Below are positions 14,312-21,783 of a stretch of DNA of 21,783 bases, one piece after another. The DNA comes from a virus. The stretch spans positions 1 to 21,783 of the IMG/VR virus record IMGVR_UViG_3300047554_000128; one strand, 5' to 3'. Within the stretch, counting starts at the first letter, position 1. Each line of letters begins with the position of its first letter. Made by a program: the position numbers and the translations under genes. The notes under the pieces were generated by a model. The model was not told the DNA's origin. It searched no databases and worked only from the letters and a program-made list of their open reading frames with translations.

Positions 14312-14860
14312 TTATTCTGCGTCGTCGTCTGAGGCTACTGTTTCTTTCAGAGTTTTACCGAACTCTTGCGGGGCATTTTGACGATTGCCAACTCGAACTT
14401 GTGTACTAGATTCGTCACTGATGGGCAGCAGCTTGTTTAGCTTGCTGTTTCCACCTAGCTGTTTCATCTGTGCCCGTTCCGACTCCAGTGCCATCTTCTC
14501 GTAATATCGTTGACGAGCTTCGGCTTTACCCAGAGGGATTTTAAACAAGGCAAGATCTCCAACCATTGCAATACTAGAGTATTTTCCTGTAGAAGGTCCG
14601 AAAGACTTTGTTTCAAACAGATCCCTGAATTGAATAGGAAGATCTGAAATCATTACAGGTTCATATCCTTCTCGGCGTCTGTCTGCGACATTCTTGTAAT
14701 CGTCTTGATTATCTAGAATAACGCGCACCCATCGAAGGTGATACCCTTCACCGTTAAACTTCTCGCGAACCTCGTAAGGTATGTCATACGAAAAGGGCGG
14801 TGTGTAAGTCTCTTCTTTTGCTTCTGCTGCTCTGGTAGTACGTAAAGGTTGTCTAGCCAT
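14312..14860 (-). CDS. Conserved protein of unknown role in head module
   Basis: 182 residues, hydrophilic. N-terminal basic/Ala-rich region (MARQPLRTTRAAEAKEETY), then YDIPYEVREKFNGEGYHLRW, VRVILDNQDDYKNVADRRRE, GYEPVMISDLPIQFRDLF, a KSFGPSTGKYSSIAMVGDLA segment, ALFKIPLGKAEARQRYYEKM and an acidic C-terminus. The WVRxxxxxxDD-x-N...GYEPV and GDLxLFxIPxxxAExRxxYY patterns are ones I associate with a gene found between scaffold and capsid genes in aquatic podoviruses, but I know no function for it. Helical C-terminal half; no enzyme motif. AAGGAA seven bases before the ATG at 14860. Probably an assembly factor or minor head protein, by position only. Confidence 0.75.
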   Translation of the reverse strand: MARQPLRTTRAAEAKEETYTPPFSYDIPYEVREKFNGEGYHLRWVRVILDNQDDYKNVADRRREGYEPVMISDLPIQFRDLFETKSFGPSTGKYSSIAMVGDLALFKIPLGKAEARQRYYEKMALESERAQMKQLGGNSKLNKLLPISDESSTQVRVGNRQNAPQEFGKTLKETVASDDDAE

Positions 14861-14909
14861 TTCTTAATTCCTTTTTATTATAACACAATTTAAAATTTAA
14901 TTAATACGT

Positions 14910-16013
14910 CTACTGCCCCGGCACGTCAATAGTGACGTATCCCTTGTAGCCTTGTTGCGCGTACTTGTGCTTCTCCTTCATGAAAGAAGTCAAGTCAACC
15001 CCAAGACGATCTGCCATGTCCACGTCTTCTTTTGTAGGATTGGCGGTTACCCTATTACCACTTCGTACAAACTGCTTGTCATTGCTGTAGGAATAGCCAC
15101 CTGAATCCTCGTCTTGCCGGGAAGAAACAGGAGAACCTTTGCGTCGTGGAGCAGGTGTGTCCTCCTGCTGTTCGCGTTCCCTTCCTTTTGGGGGAACAGG
15201 TTTAATGTTGTAATCTTCCAACCGCTTATCCAGTTCTTCCCAATACTCTTCTCCTTCCGGGTCCAACTCACCTTCTTTGGTCAATTCTGCCGAAAGCATA
15301 CGGGCAATTACATGCTTCTTTTCATCTTGGTTAAACCATTTATTGCGAGCAATCCACTCACGCGCTGCATCAGGTACTTCCGGAGGAGCTTGTTGAGGTT
15401 GTCGAAGACGCGGCGTCTCCTGTTCTTCAAAAGCTTCGTCATCCACCGCTTCAAAGGCTGCATGGCGCATTTGAGCATCTGAAAGCTCCTTTGTCGCCTT
15501 TACAATGGCTTTAGGATCATCTTCTGCAATAGCCTTCTCTAATTCAGCTTCCTTCTGTTCTACCGTGGTTTTCCACTGTGAACGAAGTGATTCTGCTGAT
15601 TGTTTACGAAAGCCTACGTTACGCTTGCTTAATTCTTCAATAGCCCGTGCTTGCTCTGCGATAATGGCGTCTTTTTCGTTAACGCGCCCGAGCAAAGACT
15701 TGATTCGCTTGTGTGCTCTCTTTGAAGTTAGGTGATCGTCATCTACTTCGGCTTCCCTTGACGCCTCTTCCCTTTGCGTTCGCCTGCCTTTATCTTCGGC
15801 TTCTTTGGTGAAATCTTCTTCGTCTTCGTCTTTTTTGACTTCTTTATTTTCAACTCGTTCGATACTGTTTTTGCTTTTCCCATTGTTATTCTCCTGCTCC
15901 AGTTCTTGTTCTTCTAAATTCAAACGAAACTTGTTTGCTTCATTGTTGTTTGCAGATGAATCTTCATCCGTAATTTCAATGTCAGTCCAATTAACTCTAC
16001 GACTACCACTCAT
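14910..16013 (-). CDS. Capsid scaffolding protein
   Basis: 367 residues, strongly charged. Residues 15-95 are acidic and low-complexity. A coiled-coil region follows (ESLRSQWKTTVEQKEAELEK and IVKATKELSDAQMRHAAFEA). The segment VPDAAREWIARNKWFNQDEK then VIARMLSAELTKEGELDPEG, EEYWEELDKRLEDY (about 220-270) matches the W-x-x-x-N-x-WF...A...EG.DP.SEEY[WY]E.[LI]DKR pattern I know from podovirus scaffolds. The C-terminus KEKHKYAQQGYKGYVTIDVP (about 345-365) may be the capsid-binding end. Scaffolds guide capsid and portal assembly and leave the procapsid. The gene is between the GroES-like protein and the 182-residue head protein, the standard place. No protease domain is fused to it. ATG at 16013 with AAAGG upstream. 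Confidence 0.85.
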   Translation of the reverse strand: MSGSRRVNWTDIEITDEDSSANNNEANKFRLNLEEQELEQENNNGKSKNSIERVENKEVKKDEDEEDFTKEAEDKGRRTQREEASREAEVDDDHLTSKRAHKRIKSLLGRVNEKDAIIAEQARAIEELSKRNVGFRKQSAESLRSQWKTTVEQKEAELEKAIAEDDPKAIVKATKELSDAQMRHAAFEAVDDEAFEEQETPRLRQPQQAPPEVPDAAREWIARNKWFNQDEKKHVIARMLSAELTKEGELDPEGEEYWEELDKRLEDYNIKPVPPKGREREQQEDTPAPRRKGSPVSSRQDEDSGGYSYSNDKQFVRSGNRVTANPTKEDVDMADRLGVDLTSFMKEKHKYAQQGYKGYVTIDVPGQ

Positions 16014-16031
16014 GTCTTCTGCCCTTTCTCT

Positions 16032-16505
16032 TTATACGGCGAACATTGGATTAATATCTGTAGGATTTTCCAAAGTCATTAAAACCAATTCATCCTGCAA
16101 CAGAACAAAGGAAACCCCTTTGATCTTCATCTTCGTACCTTGGTGTTTACCCCAAACTACGTAGTCTCCTACCTTGCACCAAGGACCTGTATAGCGTCCG
16201 TGAGGGTAGTAAGCTCCATCCACAGGTTTAACATTGGGGTCGCGATAACATAAAGGCCCCATAGCTTTCACCTGTCCAACATTGGTTAAATACTGCATGT
16301 CTGAAACAAATTCGTCAGGAAGATATAAAGTTCCACCGGACTTTGTTTTAATCTTTTTACCGGGGTCTACCGGACGAATTAGAAGATTCCAGCCTGTAAC
16401 GACTGGTAAAGGATTGGGATCAGGGACAGTTTCGTCTGTAACCCAATGATTTAAACTACCGTCAAAGTTGGACATTTGTCCACTTAAAATTTCACTCGCT
16501 GCCAT
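16032..16505 (-). CDS. GroES-like co-chaperonin (Cpn10 fold)
   Basis: 157 residues, about 60 more than bacterial GroES, mainly an N-terminal extension (1-37). The core aligns with GroES: GWNLLIRPVDPGKKIKTKSG (38-57) with the beta strand and mobile-loop region, GTLYLPDEFVSDM in place of the mobile loop with its IVL motif, NVGQVKAMGPLC (75-86) matching RGEVLAVGNG, and WCKVGDYVVWGKHQG (109-123) matching VKVGDIVIF, then FVLLQDELVLM. GroES caps GroEL so that proteins fold inside. A phage copy (compare T4 gp31) usually adapts the host GroEL to fold a capsid protein that the host GroES handles poorly. The position next to scaffold and portal fits that role. Coupled start: TAA-ATG junction with GAGG upstream. 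Confidence 0.85.
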   Translation of the reverse strand: MAASEILSGQMSNFDGSLNHWVTDETVPDPNPLPVVTGWNLLIRPVDPGKKIKTKSGGTLYLPDEFVSDMQYLTNVGQVKAMGPLCYRDPNVKPVDGAYYPHGRYTGPWCKVGDYVVWGKHQGTKMKIKGVSFVLLQDELVLMTLENPTDINPMFAV

Positions 16506-16742
16506 TTAGTCCTCTTCTTCTTGTGTTACTTTTCGTTTGTTATTTTCTCGCACTTGTTGAATTGCATAGTTCAAGGCGGCGATTTGACCTTGAGCATATG
16601 AAATAGCACGGGGTTCTGAGATGGTTAGAAGTGCTTCAATCTGCACTTCCATGTACTGAATTAACTTTGCGGATACCGCATCGTCTAACTCAGAATCCCC
16701 CATGATATTACGGATACGTTTACTTAGAAATCTTTCGGTCAT
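16506..16742 (-). CDS. Small hypothetical protein between portal and GroES-like genes
   Basis: 78 residues, mostly helical and charged: MTERFLSKRIRNIMGDSELD, ...YMEVQIEALLTISEPRAI, YAQGQIAALNYAIQQVREN and a basic/acidic end (KRKVTQEEED). The pattern YAxGQIxALxYAxxxVxE is typical of short helical phage proteins next to portal genes; function is unknown. The start ATG at 16742 overlaps the portal stop by 23 bases and has only an A-rich AAGAAA site; an internal ATG at 16703, with no overlap and no visible site, is the other option. It directly abuts the GroES-like gene. Confidence 0.75.
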   Translation of the reverse strand: MTERFLSKRIRNIMGDSELDDAVSAKLIQYMEVQIEALLTISEPRAISYAQGQIAALNYAIQQVRENNKRKVTQEEED

Positions 16743-19317
16743 TAGGTTTCTTTTTGTTCTTCTCAGCCCTTGCTTTGTCTTGGCGGTTTCTCTCGCCTTG
16801 GACTAATTGTATATCAGCCTTTTTATTTTCAACTTTATTTCTTTGGTTGATTTCATGCTCCCTTAAAAGATTCTGCAAGCCCATTTGAACTGCAGCAGTG
16901 CCAGCTTTAAACTGGTTAATTTGAGCGTTAGTCCCCATTTCTTTTGCCTTCAACAAAGCTTCTACCCTGTCAATGTCAACCTTTTGAGCTTTGATCGAAA
17001 GATCCGCAAGATCCTTTGTCTTTACGTGATCTACTCGTTTGGCTTCTGTTTGTGCCTTCAGCATCTCTGCCTGTGCAATCAATTCCATAGGTTGGTTGCC
17101 GCCAATGGTGCTTGCAAGGGCTTCATTTGCCTTTTTAATCTCTGCAGCAGCTTGCGCTTGAATTTGAGCAATGACCTTTGGATCAGCGTTAGGCAGAGTG
17201 CCTTGTTCAGCCTGCATTCCATTAATCTGTTCTTGATAATGGATCAACTGGTGTTCCCTGATGTTGGCCATAATGTGAGGCACGAAAGACTGCATCGTCT
17301 GTGAAGCACCACCTACAAGAGGATCTTGAAGCCAAGTCATTTTAAATTCCACATGTGCTTTGTGATCTTGTCCCATAAAAGCTTTAATAGGCTTCCCTTG
17401 AACAATGGCCATTACGTCTTCCAGTGGGGAAAGAGGTTGCGCTTGAACATCCGGTGTGATGATGTCGTCAATATTTTCTTCTCCCAAAGCAAGATAAAAC
17501 TGCCTGTAAACAGATTTAAGATTGTGAATTTGTGGAGCCTGCATGGCAGCTTGCAGCTTGGTTTGTGCAATAGCCAGCCTGTGCGCGTTTGAAATTACAT
17601 TAGGATCACTGACAGGGACGACGTTAACTGTCTTTGGATCAAAGTCCATTTTAAAGACTTGACGCTCTCCACCCGGAACATCATAAGGGTATTCATCAGG
17701 CATGTAGTCAAAGTTAACCTGTTGAAGGAGTTTTAAATCCTGTTCCTGTGAGAAGTGTACACGCTTGTGAATGGCCGAGAAGAGCTTCATGGAAGCTTCC
17801 AGCAATGCCACAGTCGTTCCTACCGGACCATAGTTAGTTGAATCTTGGACTACTTGTTCCGTTGAGTCTGCGAAGGCCCCTGCACGTCCATCCATCCACT
17901 GTAGAAGGGCAAAGAGAACTTGGCTAGGTTCTTTGTAAGGAAGAGGGAATAGAGCCTTGCTAATGTCCTGCAGTGCTGCTTCTGTCTCTCGCCATTCGCC
18001 CGGAGCAATAGCAGTATTATCTCCGCTAATACGGACGCCTTTGAGTTTAAGACCACCTTGTAAGTTAGCAAATTGACCTGCATCGACCAGTGACCTCACA
18101 ACTGAAGTTAAAGTAACTTGGAAGTTACCTAAAAGATGGAAAAGACCAGCTCCGTAAAAACCAAAACTGGGAACGTACAAGTAGTGACTGAACCAAATCT
18201 TTTTATTGCGGTTTACATCCTCTTCATCCCAATTCCGTTTGATGCAAAGAATTTCTCCCGTGTCTTTGATAAAAGTAACGATATACGGATCTGTGTAACC
18301 CGGATTACCGTAAGGGGCAGGTAAAGACAAGTAACAATGCATCTCGACAAGATGGAATGCTTTTTCAAACATACCGTCAACATAGTTCTGTCCAGATGCT
18401 TTATTGGTGGCTAAAGTAATGTTATCCAATACTACACTGGATTCACCTGATACTTGGGAGTCTCCAGATACGTCAATCTCATCTGAGCTTTTATTTAAAA
18501 CCTTGCCGCGCCACTCTTTTGGTTCCAAGTATTCACCTTGAATAATACGGTTCTTTAATTCAGAACCACTCATCACAGGCAGTACTTCAGCGTATCTGCG
18601 GGCTTTCTCCAAAGATCGTGCGTTGTTGTTGATTACGAAGTCTTGGGCAGGAATAAAACAAGAGACAGGACGGTTTAAAGTAAAGTCCCAATAAGTCTTT
18701 TTAAATGCACTTCCGTACAAAGGTAGATAAAACAAAAGCTTCTCCATGTCTGGATAATACTCCGTCATCTTCTTTGTTATTTGGTAGTTCATGAATTCTT
18801 TAACTCTATTGGCTCTGTTCAAGACTTCTTCTGTCTGTTTGCCAAGTACTTCTGTCTTTACTGGACCTGTAGCAGGCAACAACTCTGCCGTTGCTTTGCT
18901 TTGGAATTTAACTGCTGTCTCCAAAATCAAAGGATGGACAGCCATGCAAGCTCCTTCAAAAGGAGCATCAGCATCTTCCGAACTCATGACATTCAAGCCT
19001 AGATTGTTAATACCTTTGACGATGGTATCTTCCCACTCTGCGCGGGATTCCAAATCTTTCTCCAACCAAGCTTTGCATTGAAGGCCCACACGAGTAATAA
19101 ACTTCTCGTCTAGCTCTCCTGCCAAATTGTCGTAGTGAGCTTCCGCAAAAGCGTTGTCCTGTTCTGCTTCAATCTCCAAAGGAGCAGAGTCTCCTACTTT
19201 CCCAAGAGAGAACTCCACAGGTGCGATAACAGAATTCTTTGCCGCTTTGTTCTTGCCGAACAGGGCAGGGGACATGGGATTGTAGTTATTGCTGTAACTA
19301 GGTTTTTCGATTGGCAT
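16720..19317 (-). CDS. Portal protein
   Basis: About 865 residues. The start is the ATG at 19317, which overlaps the previous stop (TAATG) and has GGAG eight bases upstream; a longer frame to 19389 would overlap that gene by 73 bases. The N-terminal half has a wing-type helix region (DADAPFEGACMAVHPLILET, FQSKATAELLPATGP; FLPLYGSAFKKTYWDF-type strand), SYLxVPSFGFYGAGLFHLLG, ANLQGGLKLKGVRISGD and a stem/crown region (GVPVGTTVALLEASMK-like segment near 520). The C-terminal about 170 residues are a Gln/Lys-rich helix, likely the barrel. Portals form a 12-subunit ring at one capsid vertex through which the terminase pumps DNA. At about 865 residues it exceeds the P22 portal (725), the excess lying mainly in the C-terminal helix. 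Confidence 0.9.
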   Translation of the reverse strand: MPIEKPSYSNNYNPMSPALFGKNKAAKNSVIAPVEFSLGKVGDSAPLEIEAEQDNAFAEAHYDNLAGELDEKFITRVGLQCKAWLEKDLESRAEWEDTIVKGINNLGLNVMSSEDADAPFEGACMAVHPLILETAVKFQSKATAELLPATGPVKTEVLGKQTEEVLNRANRVKEFMNYQITKKMTEYYPDMEKLLFYLPLYGSAFKKTYWDFTLNRPVSCFIPAQDFVINNNARSLEKARRYAEVLPVMSGSELKNRIIQGEYLEPKEWRGKVLNKSSDEIDVSGDSQVSGESSVVLDNITLATNKASGQNYVDGMFEKAFHLVEMHCYLSLPAPYGNPGYTDPYIVTFIKDTGEILCIKRNWDEEDVNRNKKIWFSHYLYVPSFGFYGAGLFHLLGNFQVTLTSVVRSLVDAGQFANLQGGLKLKGVRISGDNTAIAPGEWRETEAALQDISKALFPLPYKEPSQVLFALLQWMDGRAGAFADSTEQVVQDSTNYGPVGTTVALLEASMKLFSAIHKRVHFSQEQDLKLLQQVNFDYMPDEYPYDVPGGERQVFKMDFDPKTVNVVPVSDPNVISNAHRLAIAQTKLQAAMQAPQIHNLKSVYRQFYLALGEENIDDIITPDVQAQPLSPLEDVMAIVQGKPIKAFMGQDHKAHVEFKMTWLQDPLVGGASQTMQSFVPHIMANIREHQLIHYQEQINGMQAEQGTLPNADPKVIAQIQAQAAAEIKKANEALASTIGGNQPMELIAQAEMLKAQTEAKRVDHVKTKDLADLSIKAQKVDIDRVEALLKAKEMGTNAQINQFKAGTAAVQMGLQNLLREHEINQRNKVENKKADIQLVQGERNRQDKARAEKNKKKPNDRKISK

Positions 19318-19556
19318 TATAAAAACTCCACTTGTTTGTTCGGAGGTAATTTGGTTTGTAGAAAACCTACTAATTCTTTTACCGTCCAACGTGTCTCTAA
19401 TTTCTCTTTTACAGGATCAAATAGAAAGATGATTCTTTCAAAGCTTCTCCCGCTTAATATACTTCCAATAGTAATAAATTCAAACTGATTAAGATCACCC
19501 CAAATACTTTTAGCGCGTTCAATTTGACTTTGATCTTTACAAACTAATAGAATCAT
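19317..19556 (-). CDS. Small hypothetical protein between terminase and portal
   Basis: 79 residues from the ATG at 19556, which overlaps the terminase stop as ATGA; a longer frame would need a TTG at 19571. A GGAA site lies six bases upstream. The sequence runs MILLVCKDQSQIERAKSIWG, then FEFITIGSILSGRSFERIIF, LFDPVKEKLETRWTVKELVG, FLQTKLPP. It alternates hydrophobic strands (ILLV, FEFITI, RIIFLF) with charged helices, a layout like half of a Rossmann-type or NTPase-like fold, but there is no P-loop or other catalytic motif. Its place between terminase and portal, coupled to both by overlaps, points to a packaging role. I do not recognise a family. Confidence 0.8.
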   Translation of the reverse strand: MILLVCKDQSQIERAKSIWGDLNQFEFITIGSILSGRSFERIIFLFDPVKEKLETRWTVKELVGFLQTKLPPNKQVEFL

Positions 19557-21529
19557 GCTGCTGAATTCCAATAAGAAGTTCTTCTCTTTCTGCCGAAGTC
19601 GTCATCTTCATCTTGATCTTCGCTCATGTGATGTTCTGTACTTAAAGCCATCAAGTTTGACCTTAAGTGAATAATACATTGTGTAACTGTATCTACAAGG
19701 TCATCGCTAGATCCAAACGGAAACTCCAGCATGTCCTTTAAAAGTACGTTTGTAAACTGTTGACCATCCGGCACCCAAACTCTTCCATTCCTGCAGTAGG
19801 GGGTAATTTGGTGTGCCCTCATAACTTTATCCCCCCACTTCTGGGGTTCGAAAGGTACAACCGGATAGCCCATAAGTTGAAGTTCAGGTATTAACGATTG
19901 TCCGCTTGCTTTGTTTTCAATTAAAATTATATCAGGCTTGTAATAGTCCTGCATCTCTATTACCTGTTTTAAAAGTTCCGGGTACTCCCACCTCTTCTTG
20001 TCACATTCGATTAAAACAAGATTAGGCACAAAATGTTCCCTGCCTTTTGCATCTACCCTTCGTTCGCTGAATATTCCCCAAACCGAATAAGCACTGTAGT
20101 CTGCAGAAGATTTAACACTGTAGGCTGTATCCAAAGACAAAACTATATATTCAATATCCGGTGGCTTTTTATTAGTCCAAACTTTAAAGTCACTCTCTTT
20201 AAAGATACTCCCTTCCTCCGGTATGGGCTCCTGCATGTAAAGGGAACTCCATTTAGGAGCAGTCATGGAAGGATCTGACCTTCTTTCATCCAAGAACTCC
20301 AAAGGCTGGAACTCTGGCCAGAAAGACTCTCCTTCCTTCAACCCAAGAAGATCAGCAGCTCTTTTATCCAAGATGGCAGGTATTTTAATAATGTTCCAAG
20401 GTCGTTTGCTCTTCTTGTCATTGTTCTCTAGATAGCCACTAAGGTCTTCTGTATGCCATCGGGTATTTACAATAATCTCGCTGCCGTTGGGCAAGAGACG
20501 GGTACGCAGGCCCGGTACATACCAAGCGTTAATCGCCCTGCGCTCCACAACCGAGTACGCCGTCTGTTCCGATACCACGTCGTCGCAGATGGCAAGGTGA
20601 GCACGGCGTCCAGCAATCTGTGTCCCCACCCCTGCCCCGTAGTATTTACCTCCGTCGGAAAGCTCCCACCTTCCTGCAGCACGAGAGTCGGACTTAATAC
20701 GAATGTGACCAAATATAGATAAGTATTCTTCAGTCCTCATCAAGTCTCGAATAGGTCTACCTGCGTTGTCTTCAACAAACTGTGTACCGTGGCCTATGTG
20801 CAGGATATTCCACTTTGGGTGTTTACCTAGGCACCAAGATATAAAAAGGTTGATTAGCTTGGATTTCATAGCTCCCGGAGGACAGAAGATCATAGTCCTT
20901 ACCGGAGCCCCTTTGAACGTAGCTTTCTCCACCTTCTGCAACTCTCCTGCTATGAGCTTTATATGCCTTCCGTCTTTGAATCCTTCAGGCAGGGTAAAAG
21001 GAGCCATGTACTTGACATACATATAGAAATTGGTCTTGGCTAGTTCTTTTATCCGTTTGGAAAGGAAGGTGACAAGGAACTCCTGTTCCTCTTTTGGAAG
21101 AGTAGGTCCGATGGATAAAATATCATCGTAGATCTTCTCAAAAGCCTCCAAAGACAAACTAGTGAGTTGCTTGGTCCGCATCCCTTCAGAGTCAGTGTTC
21201 AAAAGTATCTTCTCTACCAACTTGTTGTTGGTCAGTCCTGCTACTGTATTGGATACTTCCAAATCCCTCTCCAAGTCGGAGAAGTCGGTAGGGACATCCT
21301 CCTCCGGTAGTTTAAAGCCCTCTAGGAGCCCTTTAGAAGCTCCTACAGAGGCGTTAGGAGGGGTGGGAGCTACATGGGTAGCCAGAAGAGGTGAATCGCT
21401 CTGTACGGCCTCCTTAGAGGGTTTATCTTCGGCCACCCCTTCTTCGCCTCGCTTACGCTCGGCTGCGGAAGACAAATAAGATAAAAGAGATTCGATGCTT
21501 GTGTTTTTATCGTTGTCGGAAGACATCAT
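19553..21529 (-). CDS. terL: Terminase large subunit (packaging ATPase-nuclease)
   Basis: 658 residues from the ATG at 21529 (a TTG codon at 21532 lies in frame just before it, and a second ATG is at 21526). Walker A-like CPPGAMKSK is at 216-224, Walker B LAICDD at 312-317, and a coupling motif VNTRWHTEDLSG at 354-365. The nuclease domain has acidic residues at D467 (SLDTAY), E538 (IENKASG) and D610/D613 (SSDDLVD), the RNase H-like cluster that cuts concatemers. The enzyme pumps DNA through the portal and cuts it at headful or cos sites. The first about 160 residues are a low-complexity acidic extension not usual in the family. Weak GGGA ribosome binding site before the start. The adjacent 11-bp array ends 12 bases upstream of the ATG. 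No terminase small subunit is visible in the window. Confidence 0.92.
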   Translation of the reverse strand: MMSSDNDKNTSIESLLSYLSSAAERKRGEEGVAEDKPSKEAVQSDSPLLATHVAPTPPNASVGASKGLLEGFKLPEEDVPTDFSDLERDLEVSNTVAGLTNNKLVEKILLNTDSEGMRTKQLTSLSLEAFEKIYDDILSIGPTLPKEEQEFLVTFLSKRIKELAKTNFYMYVKYMAPFTLPEGFKDGRHIKLIAGELQKVEKATFKGAPVRTMIFCPPGAMKSKLINLFISWCLGKHPKWNILHIGHGTQFVEDNAGRPIRDLMRTEEYLSIFGHIRIKSDSRAAGRWELSDGGKYYGAGVGTQIAGRRAHLAICDDVVSEQTAYSVVERRAINAWYVPGLRTRLLPNGSEIIVNTRWHTEDLSGYLENNDKKSKRPWNIIKIPAILDKRAADLLGLKEGESFWPEFQPLEFLDERRSDPSMTAPKWSSLYMQEPIPEEGSIFKESDFKVWTNKKPPDIEYIVLSLDTAYSVKSSADYSAYSVWGIFSERRVDAKGREHFVPNLVLIECDKKRWEYPELLKQVIEMQDYYKPDIILIENKASGQSLIPELQLMGYPVVPFEPQKWGDKVMRAHQITPYCRNGRVWVPDGQQFTNVLLKDMLEFPFGSSDDLVDTVTQCIIHLRSNLMALSTEHHMSEDQDEDDDFGRKRRTSYWNSAA

Positions 21530-21783
21530 CAAATTTTCCCATACTAAGATATTACTAAGATATTACTAGGATATTACTAGGATATACCTAGGATCTTAAA
21601 AACAGAAGATAAACATAAAATAAAATATCCTAGGATCTTAGGAGTTTATTAGGATCTTAGTAATTACTAGGATACTCCTAGGATAAATACAGATTAAGAC
21701 AATAAACAATAAACTGTTAATTTATTTACTAGTGTTACTTAGATAATACTTATATAACACTATTGATAAGACAATTAAAAGAT
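21530..21783. other. AT-rich non-coding leader with 11-bp repeat array
   Basis: No gene is seen here to the right edge. The bases 21542-21596 hold five direct tandem units of TACTA[AG]GATAT-type (the last is ACCTAGGATCT). Four more units of the same type lie at 21628-21638, 21647-21657, 21665-21675 and 21676-21686, and inverted versions (TCCTAAGATCC, TACTAAGATCC) at 21633-21643 and 21652-21662. Perfect palindrome ATCCTAGGAT at 21627-21636. The rest of the region is plain A/T-rich sequence with no strong promoter pair that I can defend. Possible uses: packaging start site, replication-origin iterons, or operators of the terminase transcript. Confidence 0.7.
21542..21596. repeat. Five-unit 11-bp tandem array 12 bases before terL
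   Basis: Units: 21542-21552, 21553-21563 (both TACTAAGATAT), 21564-21574, 21575-21585 (both TACTAGGATAT) and 21586-21596 (ACCTAGGATCT). The period is close to one turn of the DNA helix, so a protein would bind every copy on the same face, which is the layout of iteron-type or packaging-site arrays. Confidence 0.9.

Noticed and set aside
14877-14885. Extended -10 box TGTTATAAT on the minus strand before the 14860 gene
   Set aside because: The -10 is near-perfect, but the start point would fall at or after the AAGGAA ribosome site, and the -35 side has only A/T-rich sequence; possible but not supported as a promoter.
19317-19389. Longer portal start at 19389
   Set aside because: The 24 extra residues overlap the small gene and lack a ribosome binding site, while the ATG at 19317 has TAATG coupling and GGAG.
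21162-21479. 105-codon plus-strand frame opposite terL N-terminus
   Set aside because: Antisense of the low-complexity acidic extension; Ser/Leu-rich with no start signal.

Overview
The window is most likely part of a tailed double-stranded DNA bacteriophage, or a prophage of one. It looks like a short-tailed (podovirus-type) virion module. Every supported gene lies on the minus strand and reads right to left. Spacing is tight, with many stop/start overlaps (TAATG at 19317 and 1259, ATGA at 19553-19556 and 9940-9943, TAA-ATG at 16505 and 668). No integrase, replication, lysis or tRNA gene is visible. The host cannot be named from the sequence; the protein types resemble those I associate with P22-, SU10- and HMO-2011-like podoviruses of aquatic bacteria, which is an inference by recognition only.

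Packaging and head (21529 to 12701). A 250-base AT-rich non-coding stretch with an 11-bp repeat array leads into the large terminase. It is followed by a small unknown protein, a large portal protein, another small protein, a GroES-like co-chaperonin, an acidic coiled-coil scaffold, a conserved protein of unknown role, a probable cement/decoration protein and the major capsid protein. A candidate promoter lies before the cement/capsid pair, and a good intrinsic terminator follows the capsid gene.

Break point (12700 to 12069). An HExxH zinc-metallopeptidase-like gene sits alone between the capsid terminator and a 107-base spacer that carries a strong inverted repeat.

Tail and adsorption (12068 to 1). 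Two small virion-type proteins (one with a carbohydrate-binding-like module) are followed by a P22 gp4-like adaptor, a tandem pair of paralogous small proteins, a 1194-residue repeat-built tail protein, a glycine-rich possible adhesin, an SU10-type adaptor, a tail fibre and a P22 gp10-like nozzle. Two small proteins, a GNAT-like acetyltransferase and the beginning of another virion gene cut by the window edge complete the module.

Together the genes would build the procapsid (scaffold, capsid, portal, co-chaperonin), fill it (terminase), close it (adaptors, nozzle) and attach to the host (fibre, glycine-rich and repeat proteins). The most unusual signal is in the 1194-residue protein. Two 53-residue blocks are identical in amino acids, yet by hand count 35 of their 53 codons differ, all silently.
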